A stretch of DNA of 41,374 bases from JAFDVL01 sp043736395 (GCA_043736395.1 JAYTCQ010000357.1:1-41374); one strand, 5' to 3'. Counted from the first letter of the stretch, positions 32,024 to 41,342 are shown. Made by a program: numbers and translations. Notes: generated by a model not told the origin, from the letters alone.

Positions 32024-33912
32024 GAAGCCTTAGCTTTCTGACGTGACATTAGTTCCACGTGGATCGTAAGGATTGAAATGGCAGCTGGGGTAATACCCGG
32101 AATTCGTATTGCCTGTCCGAGTGTTTGTGGTTGAATACGATTTAATCGTTCAATCATTTCATTTGAGAGACCCGAAATGGACGAATACTGTATCGTGCTT
32201 GGAATATGACGATCTCCAATTTTTGCCATTCTAGCTGTAAAGCTATCCTGAGAAGAAAGATAACCTTCGTATTTTATATCCGTAATGACAGAAGTAATTT
32301 CCTGCTCTGGCAAATCAAGAATTTCCTGTGGTAGAAGTAAAGAAATTTGTTCAGTTAATAGTTCAGGCCGTTTAGAAAGCTGGTTCAAATGGACAGGTTC
32401 GTTAAGCGCAACTCCGGAAGATGCTAAAAAAGAATTATAGCCAATAGTTTTAGAAGAAATCAGGATACGATTGAAGAAATCTCTTATCTTGTTCTTTCTA
32501 GTGGATTTAGCCTCAAATTCCAGATGTGCGGATTGATTTAAAAGTCCAATTTTACTGCCAATCTCGCTCAGGCGCTCATCAGCGTTATCAATTCTTAGCC
32601 GAAGTCGTTGTTCCGCTCGAGACGTAAACATTCGATATGGTTCATCTACGCCTTGCGTAATTAAATCATCAATTAAAATTCCAATATATCCTTCATGACG
32701 CTTAATAATTACTGGCTCTAAATTGTGAGACAGTCGCGAAGCATTAATTCCAGCAATAATTCCCTGCGCTGCCGCTTCTTCGTATCCAGTCGTACCATTA
32801 ATTTGGCCTGCATTTAAAAGTCCACGAATTTTTTTTGTTTCGAGCGACGGCAAAAGTTCTGTCGGATCAACCATGTCGTATTCAATGGCGTAACCTGGAC
32901 GTACGATTTGCGCTTGTTCCAAGCCTGGAATTTTCTTAACCAATTCACGCTGAAGATCAGCTGGTAAGCTCGTAGAAAATCCATTCAGATAAACTTCGTG
33001 CGTGTTGTAACCTTCCGGCTCCAAAAATAACTGATGACGATCCTTGTCTGGAAATTTTACAATTTTGTCTTCGATAGAGGGACAATATCGAGGACCAATT
33101 CCTTGTATTTGGCCACTATAGAGTGGTGAACGTGAAATATTATCACGAATCATCTGATGAACATTTTCATCGGTATAACCAATATAACAAGAGATTTGTT
33201 TTTGCGTTAAATGCTTGGTACTAAAGGAGAAAGGGGTCGGAGATTCATCTCCAGATTGTTCCTCAAAAGCAGAAAAGTCAATCGAACGTCCGTCGAGTCT
33301 AGGTGGAGTACCAGTTTTTAGACGGGCGATTCGGAAGCCTAATTCACGCAGATTTTCTGCAAGCTTAATTGAAGGTAATTCTCCAGAACGTCCAGCCGAA
33401 AATCTTTTTTGGCCGATATGGATCAAGCCATTAAGAAAAGTTCCGGTGGTGACAACCACACATCGCGCCCCAAGCAAACGCGAATCCATTAATTCAACGC
33501 CGACGATTTCACCGTCTTCGATCAGTAATTGTGTGACTTCACCTTGGCGCAGAGAAAGATTAGGAATATTTTCCAGTTCCCTGCGCATTTCCTGACGATA
33601 CAGGGCACGATCAGCCTGCGCGCGTGGAGCCTGAACCGCTGGGCCACGACTTCTATTTAGCAATCGAAACTGAATTCCAGTGGCATCAATCACCCGCCCC
33701 ATAATTCCGCCAAGTGCATCAATTTCGCGGACGAGATGACCTTTAGCGATACCGCCAATCGCCGGATTGCAGGACATTTGTGCAATCAGGTCAAGATTGA
33801 ATGTGACCATTGCCGTCTTTGAACCCATCATCGAAGCCGCATGCGCAGCCTCGCATCCGGCATGACCTGCGCCAATCACAATGACATCGAATTTTTCGTC
33901 AAAACTATACAT
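32020..33912 (-). CDS. mnmG: tRNA uridine 5-carboxymethylaminomethyl modification enzyme MnmG (GidA)
   Basis: MnmG acts with MnmE to modify the wobble uridine (U34) of several tRNAs and uses FAD, NADH and 5,10-methylene-THF. Motifs are the FAD-binding VIVIGAGHAGCEAAHAA, CNPAIGGIAKGHLVREIDALGG, the GTPPRLDGRSIDF and YCPSIEDKI regions, and GQINGTTGYEEAAAQG. The length of 630 residues is normal. It is the partner of mnmE, which lies 120 nt upstream in the same direction, and it overlaps rsmG. Confidence 0.98.
   Translation of the reverse strand: MYSFDEKFDVIVIGAGHAGCEAAHAASMMGSKTAMVTFNLDLIAQMSCNPAIGGIAKGHLVREIDALGGIMGRVIDATGIQFRLLNRSRGPAVQAPRAQADRALYRQEMRRELENIPNLSLRQGEVTQLLIEDGEIVGVELMDSRLLGARCVVVTTGTFLNGLIHIGQKRFSAGRSGELPSIKLAENLRELGFRIARLKTGTPPRLDGRSIDFSAFEEQSGDESPTPFSFSTKHLTQKQISCYIGYTDENVHQMIRDNISRSPLYSGQIQGIGPRYCPSIEDKIVKFPDKDRHQLFLEPEGYNTHEVYLNGFSTSLPADLQRELVKKIPGLEQAQIVRPGYAIEYDMVDPTELLPSLETKKIRGLLNAGQINGTTGYEEAAAQGIIAGINASRLSHNLEPVIIKRHEGYIGILIDDLITQGVDEPYRMFTSRAEQRLRLRIDNADERLSEIGSKIGLLNQSAHLEFEAKSTRKNKIRDFFNRILISSKTIGYNSFLASSGVALNEPVHLNQLSKRPELLTEQISLLLPQEILDLPEQEITSVITDIKYEGYLSSQDSFTARMAKIGDRHIPSTIQYSSISGLSNEMIERLNRIQPQTLGQAIRIPGITPAAISILTIHVELMSRQKAKAS
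32051..32066. promoter_or_regulatory. Possible third, weak parS site
   Basis: AGTTCCACGTGGATCG keeps the CACGTG core and differs from the TGTTCCACGTGGAACA variant in three positions. It lies inside the end of mnmG, near parA. Confidence 0.35.
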
Positions 33913-34032
33913 GAAATAAAAAGGGTGTTATGTTTCTGCCAATGATAAGCATATCACAACTAACTTGATGTGTTAGAGACTGAATGCGCTTTGTAGAGAT
34001 CAAAATCTCACTTAGACAAGGTGGCTTGAAGA

Positions 34033-35403
34033 TTATTTCCCAATGCAAAACGTCGAAAAGATTTGATTGATGATGTCGCCGATGAGAGTTTCGCCTGTCA
34101 CTACGCCAAGGCTTTTCAAGGCTTCGTGTAAATCTACTAAAACAATTTCTTCAGTGAGTCCAGCAGTAAGATTCTGTTGCGCCTGACGCATGGCAGCTAA
34201 TGATTGTTCGAGAGCGTGGAAATGACGTTGATTGGTGACAATTCCGCCTTCGGAGAAAATCTGCACGCCGGAAGTCAAAGCTGTATGAATGCTTTCCCGC
34301 AATTCGTTAATGCCGTGTCCAGTTAACGCTGAGACCTTGGCTACGGGTTTGTCGCGGCTGATTTGCTGTGTTAGTTCTTCATGTAACTCAAAACCCAAAT
34401 CGCATTTGTTGATGACCAGCAAATTGATCGGCAATTGCGAAAGAAAAATGATTTCGTCAGGAGATGGGGTTTGATTGGCTTCAATAATTGCGATCACGAA
34501 ATCGGCGTCAGCGATGGCAGAATTTGTTCTTTCAACTCCCAGCTTTTCCACGAAGTCTTCAGTTTCTCGAATGCCTGCGGTGTCGATTAATTCAACCGGA
34601 ATTCCATTAATCGAAAAAACTTCGGTGAGCGTGTCGCGAGTAGTGCCGGGAATATGCGTGACGATGGCGCGGTCTTTTCCGAGGAGGGAATTGAAGACAG
34701 AAGATTTGCCTACATTCGGGCGACCGATCAAAGCCAGCTTAATGCCTGAACGAATTAGCCGACCCAAGCGATAGCTCGAAATTAATTGATTGATGGAAGA
34801 GATTAACTTATCAAGTTTGAGAATAAATCGTTCGATGTCGAGGGCGTCAAGATCGTCCTCAACAAATTCTACGGACGATTCAAAGTAAACAATCATTTCA
34901 ATCAGCGCGTCTTTGATGGGCTTAATTTGTTTGGATAGTTCGCCGCGCAATTGGCGAGCTGCGATTTGTGCCTGATAGGTTGTTTGCGAGTGGATCAAAT
35001 CATTGATGGCTTCGGCTTGGGTCAGATCCATTCGCTGATTCAAAAATGCGCGCATCGAAAATTCTCCAGGCTGCGCTAGTTGCGCACCGATGGAAATCAG
35101 CAACTGTAGAACTTCGGATAAAACGACAGGTGAACCATGACAGGAAATTTCGATGATGTCTTCACCAGTGAATGAATGCGGAGCTTTGAAATAGGTAATT
35201 AAAACATCATCAATTGTAAGATTAGTTTCAGGATGAATCAGGTGATGAAACGAAACCTGATTGGGTGAAAAGGGAATTGATGATTTGAGCAATTTCTGAA
35301 CGAGGTCGAGTGAATTTTTTCCGCTGAGGCGAATGATTCCAATCCCGCCAAATCCGGGCGGAGTGGCAATTGCGACAATTGTGGAATCTTCATACATGCT
35401 CAT
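34033..35403 (-). CDS. mnmE: tRNA modification GTPase MnmE (TrmE)
   Basis: MnmE is the K+-dependent GTPase partner of MnmG in wobble-uridine modification. The 456-residue product has the folate-binding N-terminal domain (TIVAIATPPGFGGIGIIRLS), a helical domain with an inserted G domain (G1 GRPNVGKSS at 227-235, G3 DTAGIRE, G4 NKCDL), and the essential C-terminal FCIGK. There is no clear Shine-Dalgarno upstream; a second ATG lies two codons inside. A palindromic repeat is in the 112-nt gap before it. Confidence 0.97.
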   Translation of the reverse strand: MSMYEDSTIVAIATPPGFGGIGIIRLSGKNSLDLVQKLLKSSIPFSPNQVSFHHLIHPETNLTIDDVLITYFKAPHSFTGEDIIEISCHGSPVVLSEVLQLLISIGAQLAQPGEFSMRAFLNQRMDLTQAEAINDLIHSQTTYQAQIAARQLRGELSKQIKPIKDALIEMIVYFESSVEFVEDDLDALDIERFILKLDKLISSINQLISSYRLGRLIRSGIKLALIGRPNVGKSSVFNSLLGKDRAIVTHIPGTTRDTLTEVFSINGIPVELIDTAGIRETEDFVEKLGVERTNSAIADADFVIAIIEANQTPSPDEIIFLSQLPINLLVINKCDLGFELHEELTQQISRDKPVAKVSALTGHGINELRESIHTALTSGVQIFSEGGIVTNQRHFHALEQSLAAMRQAQQNLTAGLTEEIVLVDLHEALKSLGVVTGETLIGDIINQIFSTFCIGK

Positions 35404-35423
35404 AAAAAGCGAAAGGAAATTTA

Positions 35424-35486
35424 TGACAGGATTTACAAGATGAACAGGATAAAAATAATATCCTGTTCATCTTGTAAATCCTGTCA
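35424..35486. repeat. Palindromic repeat between jag and mnmE
   Basis: Perfect 27-bp arms (35424-35450 and 35460-35486) flank a 9-nt AT loop. The arm reads TGACAGGATTTACAAGATGA then ACAGGAT. From memory, words such as CCTGTTCATCCTGTAAATCC recur in many unrelated bacterial genomes; that is not checked here. It lies inside a gene cluster and may affect readthrough into mnmE. Confidence 0.85.
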
Positions 35487-35515
35487 AAGGAATTGTCTGA
35501 GATTTTAGGGGAAAA

Positions 35516-35983
35516 TTAAGCAGGCAAAATTTTCACGCGGCGCATTTGTCCATCGCCTTCGCTTTCGGTTCTGACTTCAGGAAATTCAAGAATTGCGTTG
35601 TGGATGATCCGACGATCTTGCGCATTCATTGGATCGAAGACAAAAGCAATTTTAGAAGAGGCAACTCGCTCAGCTGCTTTTTGTGCCATTAGTTCCAATT
35701 CCAGCAGCCGCGCTTCGCGATAACCGCTGGCATCAAAATCTATTTGCGCCCCTTCGGCTACCTCATCGGCGAAAACGCGACGAGTAATATATTGCATTGC
35801 ATCAAGCAGTTCAGCGTTGTGACCAAGTAATAAAGAAAGATCAAAACCCTGGAATTCAACTAAAATACTATCATCAGGTTCTTTGCTGACGCTGGCGCGC
35901 AAATCCAGGGAAGAGTGGTTTATTAGCTCTTCAACAAAATCTTGTACTTTGGAATTGAGTTCGTTGTTCGTCCCTGTTGTCAT
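35516..35983 (-). CDS. jag: RNA-binding protein Jag (KhpB)
   Basis: The 155-residue product has a KH-like domain with the loop LLGHNAELLDAMQYI and a C-terminal R3H domain (DPMNAQDRRIIHNAIL, with the Arg-x3-His pattern). It lacks the N-terminal Jag_N domain found in many homologues. It sits downstream of yidC, the usual neighbour. In other bacteria KhpB with KhpA binds RNA and influences cell elongation and division; no khpA is in the window. Confidence 0.93.
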   Translation of the reverse strand: MTTGTNNELNSKVQDFVEELINHSSLDLRASVSKEPDDSILVEFQGFDLSLLLGHNAELLDAMQYITRRVFADEVAEGAQIDFDASGYREARLLELELMAQKAAERVASSKIAFVFDPMNAQDRRIIHNAILEFPEVRTESEGDGQMRRVKILPA

Positions 35984-36022
35984 AAAAATACCAACTCAGA
36001 ATTTAGGATCCACCAATTATTA

Positions 36023-37801
36023 CTATGACTTTTTACCCTTCAATGACGCTGCTAAATTTTTCACATCGGGAGTTTGCACTGCCGGAGTCGGAGAAATTTT
36101 GTTAATAATATATTGCTGCGTAATCCCTACAAGGTTGCCGCACATCCAGTAGAGAACCAATCCCGCAGGCGCATTAACGAAGAAGTAGCCCATAAACAAA
36201 GGCATAATGTATTGCATCCGCTTTTGAATCGGATCCGCTGTCGAAGGCGTTAACGCTTGTTGCACAATCATTGAGATTACGAAAACCACGGGTAGGATAT
36301 ACCAGGGATCGGGCGCTGCCAAATCATGAATCCAACCCATGAAACTTGTATGCCGAATTTCGACTGCGGTGGTTAAGACCGCATAGACCGCATAAAAGAA
36401 TGGCATCTGCAAAAGCAGTGGCAAACATCCCATTAAAGGATTGCCTTCGCGCATCAAGGCGACCTGCTCTTTTTGTAGATCAACCATTTTCGGATCGTCT
36501 TTGCTGAGCTTCTTCATCCGCTCTTGCAGATCCTTCATCTTAGGTTGCAGCGCCGCAGCTTTCTTCATTGAAACCGAACTACGCCAACGAAGAGGGAAAA
36601 AGCACATGTTCAGCGCGACGGTGAGAACAATAATTGCCCAGCCGTAATTTTGTGTAAATCGGTAAATGAACTGAAGGATATTCAGCATATACCAGGCAAT
36701 GGGCTTCACAATTGGGGTGATCCAGCCCCAGCCATAATTCACAACACGTTCAAGATTAACGCTGTCATCCCCAAGTTTCAGCTCATTGCTGACTCTGCGA
36801 AGCATCTTGATATTTTTAGGGCCAGCGTAGATATGATTGATCTGACCATTTGTAATTTGGACGGCAGTCGAAACATGATTAAGTTCGACTTCTTTGCCAT
36901 TAATTACTTCTTTGCGTTTCGTGTTCATCACACTAACAGCATTTGCCGGAGTCGTCGGCATAATCGCCATCGCAAAATAATTATCATCACTCGAAGCCCA
37001 TCGAACCTGTGTAGCGTTCAATGGAGCAAATTCGATATTGGAAATATCAGAGCCGGTATTACGTCTAATCCCATCGGCAGCAGAAATTGTTGAGATTGAT
37101 TCCTGGGAATAGTATCCACCGTGGACCTTAACGTTTTGATCGCCAAAACTAGGGCCAATAGCCAGAAACGCTTCGACGGGCTGACCGTTATGCTTCACGT
37201 CTACCGTACAATCAAAATCATAACCAAGACCATTAAAATTAAAGATTTTAGAAGCTTGGATTCCATTCCCGCTATCGTAATTCAACGTAATTGTTTTAGA
37301 GGAATCCGAATTAATTTTAACCTGAGACTCAGGCGTATCTGCGACAGTAAAGCGAGCTTCGTTTAATTGCTTTTCAAGATTTTTGTCAGAGGGAATTGAT
37401 AAACGAAGCGGCGCGCCAAGGTCTTTACTTTTTTCCGGCGAAACTAACAACACTCCAGTGGGAGCATCAATTGGTTTGCCCACCTTCAAATCGTCATCTG
37501 GAAGGTGGGTCATTATTAATTGATTAATAACCGCACCCTGATTCGAAAGATTTCCAGACCAAAAAGGTGTTTCAATTTTTATTTCACGGGCTTCAGCTTG
37601 CGGGACATTCGCAGTCGGTAAAGTCGGTGAAGGAGTCTGGGGAAGAACGGTAGGAGCAGTGCTTGCAGTTGGAGCAGGGACGTTTTGTACTACTTCAGTC
37701 TTTTTAGGCTGCGGGTAAAAACGATTGAATAAATATTGAGACCCAAAGAGGATAATAGCGGAGAGAACGATAAAAAGCGTGAGCCGTTGTTTTTCCATCA
37801 A
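36023..37801 (-). CDS. yidC: Membrane protein insertase YidC
   Basis: YidC inserts and folds inner-membrane proteins, alone or with SecYEG. It has an N-terminal transmembrane helix (about 6-24), a Pro/Thr-rich linker, a large periplasmic beta domain (about 70-360), and the conserved C-terminal membrane core with LRWRSSVSMKKAAALQPKMK (the positively charged coiled-coil loop) and NPLMGCLPLLLQMPFFYAVY. The length of 592 residues matches the Gram-negative form with its periplasmic domain. It lies between yidD and jag. Confidence 0.97.
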   Translation of the reverse strand: MMEKQRLTLFIVLSAIILFGSQYLFNRFYPQPKKTEVVQNVPAPTASTAPTVLPQTPSPTLPTANVPQAEAREIKIETPFWSGNLSNQGAVINQLIMTHLPDDDLKVGKPIDAPTGVLLVSPEKSKDLGAPLRLSIPSDKNLEKQLNEARFTVADTPESQVKINSDSSKTITLNYDSGNGIQASKIFNFNGLGYDFDCTVDVKHNGQPVEAFLAIGPSFGDQNVKVHGGYYSQESISTISAADGIRRNTGSDISNIEFAPLNATQVRWASSDDNYFAMAIMPTTPANAVSVMNTKRKEVINGKEVELNHVSTAVQITNGQINHIYAGPKNIKMLRRVSNELKLGDDSVNLERVVNYGWGWITPIVKPIAWYMLNILQFIYRFTQNYGWAIIVLTVALNMCFFPLRWRSSVSMKKAAALQPKMKDLQERMKKLSKDDPKMVDLQKEQVALMREGNPLMGCLPLLLQMPFFYAVYAVLTTAVEIRHTSFMGWIHDLAAPDPWYILPVVFVISMIVQQALTPSTADPIQKRMQYIMPLFMGYFFVNAPAGLVLYWMCGNLVGITQQYIINKISPTPAVQTPDVKNLAASLKGKKS

Positions 37802-37854
37802 TAAAACTCATCTCAGAATCTCCGGGAGCGTGGGGGCTGCGGTTTCTGAAAAAA

Positions 37855-38064
37855 TTACTGCACCGGATCATATCCACCGGAGCTGAAGGGATGACAGCGC
37901 AAAATGCGTCTGATTCCTAATACCGATCCTTTAATGAAGCCATGTTTGCTAATCGCTTCAGCGGTATATTCTGAACAAGTTGGTAAAAAGCGACAAGACG
38001 GAGGAAAGAGCGGTGAGATTATTAATTTGTATCCGCGCAGGATGTAAACCGCTATCGTTTTCAT
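37855..38064 (-). CDS. yidD: Membrane protein insertion efficiency factor YidD
   Basis: A 69-residue protein with the family core YKLIISPLFPPSCRFLPTCS and YTAEAISKHG, three conserved cysteines including C63 in RCHPFSSGGYDPVQ, and an amphipathic N-terminus. YidD is thought to assist YidC. It is 13 nt downstream of rnpA and 53 nt upstream of yidC, the universal order. Confidence 0.96.
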   Translation of the reverse strand: MKTIAVYILRGYKLIISPLFPPSCRFLPTCSEYTAEAISKHGFIKGSVLGIRRILRCHPFSSGGYDPVQ

Positions 38065-38077
38065 TGTGCCTGTAAAA

Positions 38078-38443
38078 TTAAGCCGATTCTTTATCCAGAG
38101 TTTGTCGAAAGCGTTGAATTAATTGTCCAAAAGCTAATTGTATCTCTTTAAAATCTGCTGTCGCCGAAGATGGCCTGACATTTAGCACGACATCAAATCC
38201 AATCCCGCTTAATAAAGAAAGATCGCGAAATCGAAAAGCGTCGCGAAGTCTCCGACGACAACGATTTCTCAGCACTGCGTTGCCAATTTTACGCGTGGTA
38301 GTCAGACCTAATCTTTGACGTCCCGTATCCGTCTTAATCACAAAAGCAGAGAAGTACGGTGTGCTGAATTTTCTGCCTTTAGCGTAAACTGCCTTGAATT
38401 CACGGCTTGAAAGTAAACGATGATGTTGTTTCGGAATTTTCAT
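38078..38443 (-). CDS. rnpA: Ribonuclease P protein component
   Basis: This is the protein subunit that helps RNase P RNA cut the 5' leader from pre-tRNAs. The product has the N-terminal LLSSREFKAVYAKGRKF and the RNR signature in GNAVLRNRCRRRLRDAFR. I use the ATG at 38443 (MKIPKQHH); in-frame ATG 38452 and TTG 38455 are alternatives, and no Shine-Dalgarno clearly decides. It follows rpmH by about 50 nt, the usual arrangement. Confidence 0.95.
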   Translation of the reverse strand: MKIPKQHHRLLSSREFKAVYAKGRKFSTPYFSAFVIKTDTGRQRLGLTTTRKIGNAVLRNRCRRRLRDAFRFRDLSLLSGIGFDVVLNVRPSSATADFKEIQLAFGQLIQRFRQTLDKESA

Positions 38444-38491
38444 CAGAACCATCAACTTCGGATACGATAACCTGATTCAGATAGTTCTGGA

Positions 38492-38638
38492 TTAATAATG
38501 GAACGCTGTCAAACGAGCGCGCCCTTTAGCCCGACGCCGTTTAATGACCAGACGACCTGCGCGGGTGCTCATACGCTCACGCCAGCCGTGTGTTTTTGCT
38601 CGTTTACGATTATTTGGTTGAAAAGTTCTTTTTGCCAT
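38492..38638 (-). CDS. rpmH: 50S ribosomal protein L34
   Basis: A 48-residue, very basic protein: it starts MAKRTFQPNNRKRAKTHGWR, continues with ERMSTRAGRLVIKRRRAKGR, and ends ARLTAFHY. The pattern 'RTxQPNnRKRakthGFRxRM.t..GR.vl..RR.KGR..L' is diagnostic of L34. TGGAG lies 8 nt before the ATG, and a good promoter is about 40 nt upstream. It leads the rnpA-yidD-yidC-jag series. Confidence 0.97.
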   Translation of the reverse strand: MAKRTFQPNNRKRAKTHGWRERMSTRAGRLVIKRRRAKGRARLTAFHY

Positions 38639-38675
38639 GACAATTACTCCATTAAACTCAAGTTAGAAACGCGAA

Positions 38676-38704
38676 AGACTATCAATGGTGTAGGAGGTTG
38701 TCAA
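38676..38704 (-). promoter_or_regulatory. Sigma-70 promoter of the rpmH cluster
   Basis: The minus strand has a perfect TTGACA (38699-38704), a 17-bp spacer and TAGTCT (38676-38681). The start would be about 30 nt before the rpmH ATG. Confidence 0.75.
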
Positions 38705-38738
38705 GGAAAAGCGAAATCAGAAGACGAGAGCACAGGTA

Positions 38739-39644
38739 TCATGATTGTCGCTCAATAATGAATTGAGCAATTTGTTCCAAACGTTCAGTGGCTAATCCGG
38801 TTTTTCGAGCGGCAGAAATTGCTTCAGAAAGTAGAAGATGCGCACGCTCACGTGCGGCTTCAATTCCGTATAAGGCTACGTACGTGGCCTTTTGCACCGC
38901 AGCATCTTTGCCGGCAGTTTTCCCTAATTCTTCGCTCGTAGCGGTCGCATCCAAAACGTCATCAGCTACCTGAAAAGCTAATCCGGATTTTTCAGCATAT
39001 TCGGTGAGCAAAATAATATGTTCATCATTTGCTCCACCGATGATGGCTCCGATACGAACGCAGCAGCGGATCAACGCTCCGGTTTTAGCTTGATGAATAG
39101 AATCCAGCAATTCGGCATCGAATGGTTTGCCTTCGCTTTGAATATCGAGAACCTGACCGCCGATTAAGGCTTTGACCGTACCTGCCGCCGTAGCGACTTC
39201 ACGAATCACTTGCAATTTCCGATCTGAATTAAGACCTTCAATTTGTGAAAGCGTGATAAAAGCCTGAGTCAATAAGGCATCGCCCGCAAGTACGGCAATC
39301 GCATCACCGTAAACTTTATGATTCGTCAGGCGTCCGCGGCGATAATCATCGTTATCCATCGCGGGCAGATCATCGTGAATCAAGGAATAGGTGTGAATCA
39401 TTTCGACTGAACAAGCAGCAGGCAACAAGCAGTTTTGATCCGCCTCAAATAATTCACCAATTGCGATAGTCAGAGCCGGACGCAAGCGCTTGCCTCCGGC
39501 AAAAATGCTATAACGCATAGCTTCGTGAATCGTTTGTGGAACTAATTCAGCGGAAGGTAATAAACGATCCAGCCACTCATCAATACGAGTGGATTGTTGC
39601 TGCAAATATTCAGTAATGGTCAATTTAGAAAGGGATGTCGTCAT
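38739..39644 (-). CDS. ispA: Polyprenyl (farnesyl/geranylgeranyl) diphosphate synthase
   Basis: It condenses isopentenyl diphosphate with allylic diphosphates. The product has GGKRLRPALTIAIGE, the first Asp-rich motif DDLPAMDNDDYRRGR, KTGALIRCCVRIGA, and the second Asp-rich motif FQVADDVLDATAT. The length of 301 residues fits the IspA (FPP synthase) group; chain length cannot be read with certainty. It starts 20 nt inside the end of xseB, so it is co-translated with the exonuclease VII genes, a common order. Confidence 0.94.
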   Translation of the reverse strand: MTTSLSKLTITEYLQQQSTRIDEWLDRLLPSAELVPQTIHEAMRYSIFAGGKRLRPALTIAIGELFEADQNCLLPAACSVEMIHTYSLIHDDLPAMDNDDYRRGRLTNHKVYGDAIAVLAGDALLTQAFITLSQIEGLNSDRKLQVIREVATAAGTVKALIGGQVLDIQSEGKPFDAELLDSIHQAKTGALIRCCVRIGAIIGGANDEHIILLTEYAEKSGLAFQVADDVLDATATSEELGKTAGKDAAVQKATYVALYGIEAARERAHLLLSEAISAARKTGLATERLEQIAQFIIERQS

Positions 39645-39954
39645 CGAAATTTACGGTAGTGTCAGAATTGGAATCAGATTTTGTGGCAGCCGAATGATTT
39701 GAATTTCTTGGAGTTGAGGATTCTGAATCCGGATCAAAGGGAACAGTTTTTAATTCTCCACGTTCACGCATTAACATTTCAACTTTGCGCTCAGCATCGG
39801 CGAGATGTGCCTGACATTGACGCGCCAATCCAACTCCATCTTCAAAAATTTCCAGCGCATGTTCTAAGGGTAATTCGCCGGATTCAAGCTGCGAAACGAT
39901 GCTTTCAAGTTTCGATAACGACTGTTCGAAAGATTGTGGTTTTGCGTTAGCCAT
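39625..39954 (-). CDS. xseB: Exonuclease VII small subunit
   Basis: XseB partners with XseA in a complex that degrades single-stranded DNA. The N-terminal half has FEQSLSKLESIVSQLESGEL, then PLEHALEIFEDGVGLARQC, the family core. The Ser/Asn/Asp-rich C-terminal tail of about 35 residues is longer than in the typical protein of about 80 residues and looks disordered. It overlaps ispA by 20 nt and lies 5 nt after xseA. Confidence 0.95.
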   Translation of the reverse strand: MANAKPQSFEQSLSKLESIVSQLESGELPLEHALEIFEDGVGLARQCQAHLADAERKVEMLMRERGELKTVPFDPDSESSTPRNSNHSAATKSDSNSDTTVNFDDDIPF

Positions 39955-39959
39955 AAAAT

Positions 39960-41342
39960 TTATTTGAGTGGTTCAATTACTTCGCAAATCGCTTCGCCGT
40001 CTTCAAAGCGGACAGAAACATTTTGCCCCCGTTTCAATCCCGCACCTCTTGAAATTAATTGTCCCGCTTCGCTGCGCACAATAGTATATCCACGACTAAG
40101 GACTGACAACGGTGAAAGCATATCCAATTTACCGGAAGTTAGCGAAAGCTGATGCTGTTTACGTTCAAGTTTTGCCAGCATAAACCGTTGCAGTTTCTGA
40201 CGACAAACTTGAAGCCTGGTCTCGGCGACGACTAACGGCGCGCGCCAATCAGAAATATACAAATGACGGTGCGCCGCTTCGACGCGGAGCTTGGCGTGAT
40301 GCAAATTATTTTTCAACGCCATCGCCGCACGACGTTCAAGTTCGCGTACGCGCGAGCTGAGTTTGATAATTTTGCCAATCGTTTCCGCAAAGCCCTGGCT
40401 TTCAATTAAATCGCGCAGCTCTGATCGCCGCTGCAATAAATAATAATCCATCGCGCGACCCATGTACGAAATCAAACCTTCAATCTGTGCGCGAAGTTCA
40501 AAGGCTTGCGCTCCAACTAATTCAGCCGCAACCGAGGGAGTTGGCGCACGCTTGTCGGCTACCAAATCCGCAATTGTAAAATCCGTTTCGTGACCTACGG
40601 CAGAAATAACTGGAATTTTTGAAGCGTGGATGGCACGAGCGACAGCCTCTTCATTGAACGCCCACAAATCTTCCATCGAACCTCCGCCACGTCCGATGAT
40701 CATCACATCAATTCCAAATTTTACGTGATTATCACTAAGCAGTTTTATCGCTTGCGCGATTTCAGCCGCAGCTCCCGTACCCTGAACTCTGACCGGAGCG
40801 ATCAACACATCAATGCCGGGATTACGACGTTCAAGAACATGCAGCATATCCCGGATCACTGCACCCGCAGGCGAAGTCACAATTCCAATTTTGCGCGGAA
40901 CCATCGGCAGCGGACGTTTACGATCTTCGTCAAATAATCCCTCTTCGTGCAGCTTACGTGCGAGTTGCTCAAACGCGAGCTGAAGCGCACCAACGCCGAC
41001 CGGCTCCATTGATTCGACATTTAGTTGATAATTCCCGCTTTTTTCATAGACGGATAATCGCCCGCGCACTTTTACTTCCAACCCATTTTCAGGATCGAAG
41101 CGCAGCAGGCGGTTCCATTGCTTGAAATAAACACCACTGATTTGCGCGAGATCGTCTTTGAGAGTGAAGTACCAATGACCGGAGGGGTATTTTTTGAAAT
41201 TAGAAATTTCGCCCTGCACATACAAATCACGAAATTCGGATTCGAGCGAAGATTTAATGTCGGCGGTGAGTTCGCTGACCGTCAATACGGGATTTTCAGC
41301 GAAGAGGGCTTGCGTAAGATTTTGGCGGGTGCTTCGGGGCAT
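39960..41342 (-). CDS. xseA: Exonuclease VII large subunit
   Basis: XseA is the catalytic subunit of exonuclease VII. It has an N-terminal OB-fold (LYVQGEISNFKKYPSGHWYF), the catalytic domain with RKIGIVTSPAGAVIRDML, IIGRGGGSMEDLWAFNEE and AVGHETDFTIADLVAD, and a coiled-coil C-terminal region. The length of 460 residues is normal. The gene is complete: the ATG is 32 nt from the window end. It leads the xseA-xseB-ispA operon. Confidence 0.97.
   Translation of the reverse strand: MPRSTRQNLTQALFAENPVLTVSELTADIKSSLESEFRDLYVQGEISNFKKYPSGHWYFTLKDDLAQISGVYFKQWNRLLRFDPENGLEVKVRGRLSVYEKSGNYQLNVESMEPVGVGALQLAFEQLARKLHEEGLFDEDRKRPLPMVPRKIGIVTSPAGAVIRDMLHVLERRNPGIDVLIAPVRVQGTGAAAEIAQAIKLLSDNHVKFGIDVMIIGRGGGSMEDLWAFNEEAVARAIHASKIPVISAVGHETDFTIADLVADKRAPTPSVAAELVGAQAFELRAQIEGLISYMGRAMDYYLLQRRSELRDLIESQGFAETIGKIIKLSSRVRELERRAAMALKNNLHHAKLRVEAAHRHLYISDWRAPLVVAETRLQVCRQKLQRFMLAKLERKQHQLSLTSGKLDMLSPLSVLSRGYTIVRSEAGQLISRGAGLKRGQNVSVRFEDGEAICEVIEPLK

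Noticed and set aside
33950..34030. GAGAT/ATCTC hairpin after mnmE as a terminator
   Set aside because: The stem is only 5 bp and no T-run follows on the minus strand.
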